Shown in pieces: positions 1 through 5,942 of a DNA stretch of 11,420 nt. The DNA comes from Anaerolineae bacterium. Lineage in GTDB: Bacteria > Chloroflexota > Anaerolineae > JAAYZQ01. The stretch is from contig JAFGOG010000466.1 of NCBI GenBank assembly GCA_016926595.1, positions 1 to 11,420 of the forward strand. Reading direction: 5' to 3'. A program made the translations under genes and the position numbers. Each line of letters starts with the position of its first letter. Within the stretch, counting starts at the first letter, position 1. The notes beneath the pieces are model-generated. The model ran no database searches. It saw only the letters and a program-made list of their open reading frames with translations, and was not told where the DNA came from.

Positions 1-16
1 GGGCGTAAGTGACATA

Positions 17-49
17 GAGCTCCCTCCTTCATAGGCTTGATTGGAGCTC
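17..49. repeat. Inverted repeat, possible hairpin
   Basis: GAGCTCC at 17-23 is the exact reverse complement of GGAGCTC at 43-49, with 19 bases between. No T-run follows, so a Rho-independent terminator is unlikely. It could be a protein-binding site or the remains of an upstream gene's 3' region. The function is unknown. Confidence 0.35.
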
Positions 50-105
50 CATTATACACCATTAAAATCCAAATGCGATTGCCCTAAGTGGTAATGCCTG
101 GGTCC

Positions 106-134
106 TTGACCTTGAATCGCGATTGTGGTAAAAT
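106..134 (+). promoter_or_regulatory. Sigma-70 type promoter candidate for the STAND gene
   Basis: TTGACC (106-111) and TAAAAT (129-134) are separated by exactly 17 bases, close to the housekeeping consensus. Transcription would start near 141, leaving a leader of about 130 nt before the ATG at 274. The box match and spacing are seen in the sequence. Activity is inferred. Confidence 0.5.
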
Positions 135-250
135 GATACACTCCAATTGATCTGGATGTCGGCTGATCTTGGTTGTTGAGCGTGAATGCGCGGACCTCAG
201 GGGCACTGGACAAGGATAAGGGTTACAAAAGCGCAGGTGACGCGATTGCG

Positions 251-268
251 CACCTCCTACGGAAGGAG
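251..268 (+). promoter_or_regulatory. Strong ribosome binding site with a facing anti-SD-like stretch
   Basis: GGAAGGAG at 261-268 lies 5 nt before the ATG at 274 and fixes that start. Just upstream, CACCTCCT at 251-258 has the same sequence as the 3' end of 16S rRNA. CTCCT (254-258) can pair with AGGAG (264-268) across a 5-nt loop, which could hide the ribosome binding site. The stem is only 5 bp, so this may be chance. Confidence 0.45.
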
Positions 269-273
269 TCACC

Positions 274-3039
274 ATGAAAACTTCCGTTCTGGTCCAGACA
301 CTGTGTGCCACTACAGGCACTGTGCTCGCAGGCCCGGTCGGCGGCATCACCGGCAGCTTGATCGGACGGCTGTTGCCCGGCGTCTGGCCGGTGGCGGCTG
401 ATCTGATCGAAAGCTTTGTCACCACCCTCACCGGTGACGCGGTCAAGGCCGGCACCGGTGCCGCCAGTGACGAGATTAACCGCCGCATCTCGCCGGCCGA
501 AAAGCAGCGTATCAATCACGACCTTCAGACCGCGTTTCGGGACGCGTTTCGAGAGGCGCTGTACGACATTGGGGGGGCGGCCTGTTTTCCCCAGGCCTGG
601 GGACAGAAGGGACGCGACGTACCGCCAGAAGTGGTCTACCCCTTGCGGCCCTCCGCGGCCAAGCTATGGCGCGATCGAGACCCCCTGGCGGAACAGATCT
701 GTGACTGCCTGCGGGGCCTGGACAAGGCGTGGAGCGGCGGGCGGTTGCTGCCGCTTGAGCCGCCAGTGGACCGGGCGGCGGTCTCGGTGTATAGCTACCT
801 GGAGACTGACCAACCTCAGGCACTGGCCGATGCCTTCTTTGAGCAGGCGGTAGCACCCCATCTGTCGGCCCCGGCAAGCCTGTTGGCGGAGCTGCCAGAC
901 CTGCAGCCGCACCTGCGGCGATTTCTGATGGACCGCACCCTGGTCCACCTGGGTGAGAATCTCAAAAAACGCCCCGAGGCGTGGCGTGCCTTTAACCGTC
1001 TCATGCTGGAAGGGCTGCGTGCACAGGTAGGCCGCCTGGCACAGGGCCAGGCCACCGTTCTGGCACGATTGGATGAGCTGGCCCAGCCGCCTGCCGGGTC
1101 GGGCATGGACGCCTGGGCCGACAGTATGGCCGATCTGATATCGGCCACCGGCCGGATCGAAAGACGCCTGGACGAAGGGTTCGACTCTGTGCTGCAGCGC
1201 GTTACCGCCCAACACCGGCAGGAGATCCATCTGCTCAACAGGATCCTGGCAGCGATCAAAGAGATCGCACCGCCTTCTTCTCCGCAGCCCCGCAAGCGCG
1301 TGGTCAATACCCCCGTGCGGCCCGACATGCGCGCCACGTTTCGCGACCGCACGGCCGAGACTGCCTGGCTGCGCAGCCGCCTGGCCGATTCGGATGTGCG
1401 GCTCATTTCCGTGGTCGGGCGGGGTGGCTATGGCAAGACGGCACTGGTCAGCCGGGTGATGATCGAAGCGGAGAGCGGCTCCTTGAGCCTGGACGGGGGC
1501 AGCCTGCCGGTTGCCGGCGTGGCCTATTTCAGCCCGGGGCGGACGGGCTTGACCCTGGACCGCCTGTATGCCGATCTGCGGGCACTGCTGGGCGAGCCGT
1601 CGGCGGCGCTACTGGGGCATCGCTGGCAGGACCCGGCGGCGACGATCGAGCAGAAGGCCTGCTTCTTGATCGAGCAGATGGTGCATGCGGTGCAGGAGGA
1701 TGAGGTCCTGTTGGTCGTGCTGGATGGCATGGAGGCAGCCCTGGACGAGGCGGGCCAGGTGGCCGACAGCGGGCTGCGCCTGTGGCTGGAAGCGTGCCTG
1801 GAGTCGGGCGGGCCGATCCGGCTGATCGTGACCAGCCGGCAGGATGTGCCGGTGCCGGACGAGGCCGTGCCCTATGTTCGCGGCTATAATCTGGAATCGG
1901 GGCTCGAGGAGAGCGACGGCGTGCAGCTACTGCGCGACCTGGACCCCGAAGGCCGGTACCGCCTGCGCGACGCGGGCGAGGCGCTCCTCGCCCAGGCCGT
2001 GCGGCAGGCCGGGGGAGTGCCGTTTGCGCTGACCAAGATTGCCGGTCTGCTGCGCCGCGACCCGCGCCTGAGCCTGGACACCCTGCTCGGCGATGCCACG
2101 ATCTTTGGGCGAGAGATCACCCGGTCGCTGGCCGAGCGCTGCCTGGGGCACCTGAGCCCCGGCGAGCGCCAGGTGATGGAGGTTCTGGCGGTGCTGGAAG
2201 AGCCGGTGACCGCAGCGATGGTAGGCCGGCTAACCGGAAATGAGGGGGCCGCGGAAGAGCCGGTTCTCGACGAGCTGGCGCGCAGCTACTTTGTGGCTTA
2301 TGCGCCGGAGGACGGCACCTGGACGCTGCAGGACGTGGACGCCCATCTGGTGCGTGCCCGGTTAGGTCCAGAGGAAGAGGCGGCGCTGCACAAGAGCGCC
2401 GGCGAGCTGTGGGAGGTGAGCGACGAGGTGGGCGACCGCCTCAAGGCGGCGCGCCACTTCCAGCGGGCCGGCGAGCACGGGCGCGCCGTGCCACTCGCCG
2501 CCGGCAACGTTCATGCGTGCATCAACGCCTTTCTCGCCACCGATCTGCGCGCGGTCCTGGAATCGTTCACCGCCCAGCAACTGCCGATCGAGCGGTGGGT
2601 GGAGGTGTTGTTGGGCCGGGGCGAGCTGTACGATTTCCTGGGTGAGGGCGATGCCGCGCTGACCAGCTACCGGGAAGGCCTGGCCCAACAGGAGATGTTG
2701 CCCGATTCACCCCAGTCGCGGCAACGGATCGCCCGCGCCTGTCGTGGCATCGCCCGGTTGCTAGAGCGCGAGTCGCCGGACCAGGCACTGGACTGGCTGC
2801 GGCGCGGCCTGGACGAACTGGCCGAGGCCGGCGGACTGGAGGAGGCGCTGTCCCGGCTGCAGATGGGCTCGCTGCTGATCGCCAAGGACGAGTATGCCAC
2901 AGCGGTGAAAGCCCTACGGCAAACCCTGGAGCTGGTCCCGGCGGGTGCCTCGGACGTGCGGGCGCGGGCCTTGAACAACCTGGGGGTGGCGTACTGCTGC
3001 CAGGGGGATCTCGTCCAGGGAGGGGAGTATTACCAGTAG
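274..3039 (+). CDS. STAND-family NTPase with TPR repeats, cut by an in-frame TAG
   Basis: A signal-transduction ATPase of the STAND (NACHT/NB-ARC-like) class, expected to bind nucleotide, switch conformation and oligomerise on sensing a ligand. Residues 1-65 are glycine-rich and hydrophobic. Residues 66-360 are mostly helical. The P-loop GRGGYGKT is at 382-389, Walker B LLVVLDG at 479-485, a sensor-like IVTSR at 518-522 and a GVPFAL motif (like GLPLA of NB-ARC proteins) at 581-586. A winged-helix-like region covers about 620-720, and TPR-type helical repeats start near 770. The ATG has GGAAGGAG 5 nt upstream. The frame ends at TAG 3037-3039 in the middle of a TPR (YYQ*ALAIFREVGDR); this position would normally be CAG, and the homologous frame runs on to 3834. 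The truncated product keeps the ATPase but loses much of the presumed sensor. The family is secure; the trigger and effector are unknown. Confidence 0.85.
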   Translation: MKTSVLVQTLCATTGTVLAGPVGGITGSLIGRLLPGVWPVAADLIESFVTTLTGDAVKAGTGAASDEINRRISPAEKQRINHDLQTAFRDAFREALYDIGGAACFPQAWGQKGRDVPPEVVYPLRPSAAKLWRDRDPLAEQICDCLRGLDKAWSGGRLLPLEPPVDRAAVSVYSYLETDQPQALADAFFEQAVAPHLSAPASLLAELPDLQPHLRRFLMDRTLVHLGENLKKRPEAWRAFNRLMLEGLRAQVGRLAQGQATVLARLDELAQPPAGSGMDAWADSMADLISATGRIERRLDEGFDSVLQRVTAQHRQEIHLLNRILAAIKEIAPPSSPQPRKRVVNTPVRPDMRATFRDRTAETAWLRSRLADSDVRLISVVGRGGYGKTALVSRVMIEAESGSLSLDGGSLPVAGVAYFSPGRTGLTLDRLYADLRALLGEPSAALLGHRWQDPAATIEQKACFLIEQMVHAVQEDEVLLVVLDGMEAALDEAGQVADSGLRLWLEACLESGGPIRLIVTSRQDVPVPDEAVPYVRGYNLESGLEESDGVQLLRDLDPEGRYRLRDAGEALLAQAVRQAGGVPFALTKIAGLLRRDPRLSLDTLLGDATIFGREITRSLAERCLGHLSPGERQVMEVLAVLEEPVTAAMVGRLTGNEGAAEEPVLDELARSYFVAYAPEDGTWTLQDVDAHLVRARLGPEEEAALHKSAGELWEVSDEVGDRLKAARHFQRAGEHGRAVPLAAGNVHACINAFLATDLRAVLESFTAQQLPIERWVEVLLGRGELYDFLGEGDAALTSYREGLAQQEMLPDSPQSRQRIARACRGIARLLERESPDQALDWLRRGLDELAEAGGLEEALSRLQMGSLLIAKDEYATAVKALRQTLELVPAGASDVRARALNNLGVAYCCQGDLVQGGEYYQ
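3037..3039 (+). other. In-frame amber stop splitting the STAND gene
   Basis: TAC CAG TAG GCC CTG: the TAG stands where TPR consensus favours Gln (YYQQAL), one C-to-T change from CAG. Frame and repeat periodicity continue on the far side. TAG also ends the MazF and PIN toxin genes in this window, so general reassignment of TAG to an amino acid is unlikely. It may be a nonsense mutation, a consensus error or readthrough. Confidence 0.8.
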
Positions 3040-3105
3040 GCCCTGGCGATTTTCCGCGAGGTAGGGGATCGCTGGAACGAGTCAGCGGCACTCCACAACC
3101 TGGGG

Positions 3106-3834
3106 ATGATCCACGAGTATAGCGGCGATTGGAACCAGGCGGCGGCGACGTATGAGCAGGCGCTGGACCTGGTGGAGCGATTGGGCGATGTCGAGCGCCG
3201 CATCCAGCTCGAATCGAGCTCGGGGATTCTGCAAACCAAACGCGGCGAGTATGACAGCGCCGCGCTGCACCTGGCCCGCTTTCTGGAGTTGGCCGGCAGC
3301 TACCGAAAGGAACAGATGGTCTATGCTCTTCCGGCCCTGGCCGACCTGCAGATCCGGCTGGGAGAGACGGCGGCGGCCGAAGAGTCGATAGGCCGGGCGG
3401 AGAAACTGGCCCTGGAGATGCCGGCCCGGGCGCGTCTCGTCGAGATCTACCGGCTGTGGGCCGAGCTGCGCCTGGCCCAGGGAAAGCTAGAGGAGGCCGT
3501 GGCCCTGGCCGAGAAGGCCGTGGCCCAGGCCGGCGAGGTGGAGGACCTGGATCCGCTGGAGGAGGGCACGGCGCGGCGGGCGCTGGGGCAGGCTCTTCTG
3601 GCCACGGGCCAGATCGAGCCGGCCATGGTGGCGCTTGAGACAGGCCTCAAGCTGCTGGAGGAGCGCGACCCGTACGAGGCAGCTCGAACCCGGGTGCAGA
3701 TGGGCCGCGCCCTGCTCGCCGGGGGTGAGGCGGACCGCGGTGCGGCACTGCTCCGCCAGGCGCGCGATACCCTTACCGGGCTAGGCACCGCGCGAGACGC
3801 CACCGCAGCAGGAATCTCGACGCGGATGGGCTAG
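3106..3834 (+). CDS. C-terminal TPR part of the interrupted STAND protein
   Basis: The same reading frame as the upstream STAND gene. The homologous sequence begins directly after the TAG, at 3040 (ALAIFREVGDRWNESAALHNLG), and ATG 3106 is merely the first start codon. There is no Shine-Dalgarno before 3106, so independent translation is doubtful. The 242 residues are helical repeats of TPR type (for example GDWNQAAATYEQALDLVERLG), the usual sensor half of such proteins. Without the stop, the intact protein would be 1186 residues (274-3834). The last dozen residues, GISTRMG and those before it, do not look like a repeat and may mark a natural end or a second lesion. The TPR class is clear; whether this piece is made is not. 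Confidence 0.6.
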   Translation: MIHEYSGDWNQAAATYEQALDLVERLGDVERRIQLESSSGILQTKRGEYDSAALHLARFLELAGSYRKEQMVYALPALADLQIRLGETAAAEESIGRAEKLALEMPARARLVEIYRLWAELRLAQGKLEEAVALAEKAVAQAGEVEDLDPLEEGTARRALGQALLATGQIEPAMVALETGLKLLEERDPYEAARTRVQMGRALLAGGEADRGAALLRQARDTLTGLGTARDATAAGISTRMG

Positions 3835-3905
3835 GCCAAGTGCACTCGAACTACTGGCCCTCGCGGGCAGCACCGAATCACCACAGCCCTCCACCATGCC
3901 AAACC

Positions 3906-3947
3906 ACTACTCCCACACCGTACGCGGTAGTAGCGACCTCAGTCGCT
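3906..3947 (+). promoter_or_regulatory. Two small hairpins before the VCBS gene
   Basis: ACCG-TACG-CGGT (3917-3928), optionally embraced by CTACT (3907-3911) and AGTAG (3929-3933), is followed by AGCGAC-CTCA-GTCGCT (3932-3947), a perfect 6-bp stem with a tetraloop. They lie 27 nt or more before the ATG at 3975, in the 140-nt gap between the two large genes. They may be an attenuator, a 5' UTR structure or a small dispersed palindrome. No T-run follows. Confidence 0.35.
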
Positions 3948-3974
3948 CAAGAACGTTCAGTGTGGAGGTAATCC

Positions 3975-5942
3975 ATGAATCACCGCGTTCGTGCACCGAT
4001 GCGTTTCTTCCCAGCTCGCTTCGCGGGCTGGCGGTCGCTTGCGGCCGCGAAGCGCTTCGCCGTCCTCATGCTCGCACTGGGGCTCTTGCTGGTGAGCCAT
4101 CCCCTGCGTCCGGCACATGCCTGGCCCGGCGACTTGCTCCTGGCCTGGTCGTCCGAAGAGGTCGACGACACCCAGAGTGTCGCCTGGGCCGACTGGGACG
4201 GCGACGGTGACCTCGACCTGGCCGTCGGCAACCGCGATCAACCGAACCGGGTATACGAAAGCGAGAACGGCGCCTTGTCGCTCGTTTGGTCCTCGGCCGA
4301 GATCGCCTACACGACCGCCGTGGCCTGGGCCGATTGGGACGGTGACGGCGACCCCGACCTGGCCGTGGGCAATGCGTACGAGCCCAGCCGGGTGTACGAG
4401 AACGCCGGCGGCTCGCTGTCGCTCGCCTGGGTAGCGCCCCTCTTCGATTCGACCTACAGCCTGGCTTGGGCCGACTGGGACGGCGACGGCGACCCCGACC
4501 TGGCCGTGGGGAACTACCATGAGCCGAACCGCGTATACGAGAACCTGGGAGGAAGCCTGTCACTTGCCTGGTCTTCCCCTGAAATCGACAACACGCAGAG
4601 CGTGGCGTGGGGCGATTGGGACGGCGACAACGACCCCGACCTGGCCGTGGGGAACGATGGCCAACCCCTCCGAGTATACGCCAACGGAGGCGGCAGTTTG
4701 TCGCTCGCCTGGTCCGAGTCCGAGCCGAGCAACGTCACCAGCGTCGCGTGGGGCGACTGGGACGCGGACGGAGATCTCGACCTGGCGGCCGGGCGGAATG
4801 GCTCGGGCAGCCGTGTGTATGACAACATGGGCGGCAGCCTCTCTCCGGCCTGGACCGCGCCCGAGTCTGGCGTGACCCACAGCGTCGCCTGGGCGGACTG
4901 GGACGGCGATGGTGACCTCGACCTGGCCATCGGCCACCAGTCGCTGGGCGCCTGTATCTATATGAGCGCCGGAGGCAGTCTCATGCTGGCCTGGCGCTCC
5001 GCGGAAACCGGCGCCAGCCAGAGTGTGGCGTGGGGCGACTGGGAAGGCGACGGCGACTGGGATCTGGCCGTGGCCAACTACAACCAGCCCAGCCGCGTAT
5101 ATGAAAACGTGGCCGCAACCTTGTCGCCGGCCTGGGTCTCTGGGGAGATCGACAACACCCAGAGCCTGGCCTGGGGCGACTGGGACGGCGACGGCGACCT
5201 CGACCTGGCTACCGGCCCCTTTTGTGGCTACCACGGGGAGCGCTGCGCTCCCAAGCGCGTATACCAGAACTCTGGCGGCAGCCTGTCGCTGGCCTGGTCA
5301 TCGGCCGACACCGACAATACCCGTAGCCTCGCCTGGGGCGACTGGGACGGCGATGGCGACCTCGACCTCGCCGTGGGCCATAGTGGCGCGCCTAACCGGG
5401 TGTACGAGAACGTGGGCGGCAGCCTGTCACCGGCCTGGTCCTCGGGCGAGACGGACTGGACCCACAGTGTGGCGTGGGGGGACTGGGACGGCGACGGCGA
5501 CCTCGACTTGGCCGCGGGCGCACGAGTTTACGAGTACGACGAGGTCCAGGGCACTCTCAGGCTCGATCCCGCCGCCGGCTTTGGCTGGGATGGAGGAGGT
5601 GGGGGCTCCAGCGTCGCCTGGGGCGACTGGGACGGCGACGGCGACCTCGACCTCGCCGTGGGCTATGCCGGCGCGCGGGTTTACGAGAACTCGGGCGGCA
5701 ACCTGTCGCTGGCCTGGTCATCGGCCGCTACCGATACCCGGAGCGTCGCCTGGGGCGACTGGGACGGCGACGGCGACCTCGATCTGGCCGTCAAGGGCAC
5801 AGATCGAGCATCCCGGGGGAGATGCTGCCGTGCCTTATTCCTCCGCCGTTGTGCTCGACGGGCCGGTCCTGTCGATAACCTACACCCTCTACGACCCCGA
5901 ATCAGATCCCGCCCGGCTCGTCAAAGCGTTCTACTCGCTTGA
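3975..5942 (+). CDS. Secreted VCBS/FG-GAP repeat protein, N-terminal part before a frameshift
   Basis: The N-terminal half of a large exported protein. Residues 1-49 form a signal peptide: a basic start, the hydrophobic stretch FAVLMLALGLLLV, and likely cleavage after AHA at 47-49. From residue 69 there are twelve VCBS/FG-GAP repeats, mostly exactly 47 residues, each built on W-DWDGDGDLDLAVGN, a Ca-binding Asp ladder of the kind found in beta-propellers. GGAGG at 3964-3968, 6 nt before the ATG, fixes the start. The twelfth repeat breaks off after DLAVKG (about 5795). The remaining residues to 5942 are Arg-rich, out-of-frame translation, while real coding continues in the next frame from about 5794. 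The intact gene would run 3975-8760, about 1,594 residues, outside the cytoplasm, perhaps surface-bound. The repeat family is secure; binding partners are unknown. Confidence 0.85.
   Translation: MNHRVRAPMRFFPARFAGWRSLAAAKRFAVLMLALGLLLVSHPLRPAHAWPGDLLLAWSSEEVDDTQSVAWADWDGDGDLDLAVGNRDQPNRVYESENGALSLVWSSAEIAYTTAVAWADWDGDGDPDLAVGNAYEPSRVYENAGGSLSLAWVAPLFDSTYSLAWADWDGDGDPDLAVGNYHEPNRVYENLGGSLSLAWSSPEIDNTQSVAWGDWDGDNDPDLAVGNDGQPLRVYANGGGSLSLAWSESEPSNVTSVAWGDWDADGDLDLAAGRNGSGSRVYDNMGGSLSPAWTAPESGVTHSVAWADWDGDGDLDLAIGHQSLGACIYMSAGGSLMLAWRSAETGASQSVAWGDWEGDGDWDLAVANYNQPSRVYENVAATLSPAWVSGEIDNTQSLAWGDWDGDGDLDLATGPFCGYHGERCAPKRVYQNSGGSLSLAWSSADTDNTRSLAWGDWDGDGDLDLAVGHSGAPNRVYENVGGSLSPAWSSGETDWTHSVAWGDWDGDGDLDLAAGARVYEYDEVQGTLRLDPAAGFGWDGGGGGSSVAWGDWDGDGDLDLAVGYAGARVYENSGGNLSLAWSSAATDTRSVAWGDWDGDGDLDLAVKGTDRASRGRCCRALFLRRCARRAGPVDNLHPLRPRIRSRPARQSVLLA
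4179..5792 (+). repeat. Twelve tandem 141-bp VCBS repeats
   Basis: Repeat units start at 4179, 4320, 4461, 4602, 4743, 4884, 5025, 5166, 5328, 5469, 5613 and 5745. Nine of the eleven intervals are exactly 141 bp; the others are 162, 144 and 132 overall where loops grow or shrink. The CTGGGGCGACTGGGACGGCG core is nearly identical between units, so recombination or slippage between units is plausible. The twelfth unit is cut short where the frame changes. Confidence 0.9.
5790..5802 (+). other. Frameshift junction in the VCBS-protease gene
   Basis: Upstream coding is in frame GCC GTC AAG GGC (DLAVKG). Downstream coding is one base later, AGG GCA CAG ATC GAG (RAQIEHPGGDAAVP), leading into a well-formed secreted domain. 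The total length 3975-8760 is one base more than a multiple of three. The twelfth repeat is incomplete, so a deletion at the end of the array, an indel or a consensus error are all possible. I see no obvious slippery heptamer. Confidence 0.75.

Larger units (their letters stand above)
1..273. other. Upstream intergenic region, no gene seen
   Basis: I see no convincing gene here. The stretch holds a perfect 7-bp inverted repeat (GAGCTCC at 17-23 and GGAGCTC at 43-49), a promoter candidate at 106-134 and the ribosome binding site of the STAND gene. The short reading frames crossing it run into the STAND gene in other frames and resemble no family I know. Confidence 0.5.

Noticed and set aside
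3037..3039. Genome-wide reassignment of TAG
   Set aside because: TAG ends the MazF-type toxin, the PIN toxin, the STAND gene's distal part and the tail of repeat copy 3, all at sensible protein ends.
5023..5793. Long open frame through the VCBS repeats in the frame of the protease half
   Set aside because: It is an out-of-frame reading of the repeats (rich in Arg, Thr, Trp and Pro with no domain), open only because the 141-bp units lack stops in this frame.
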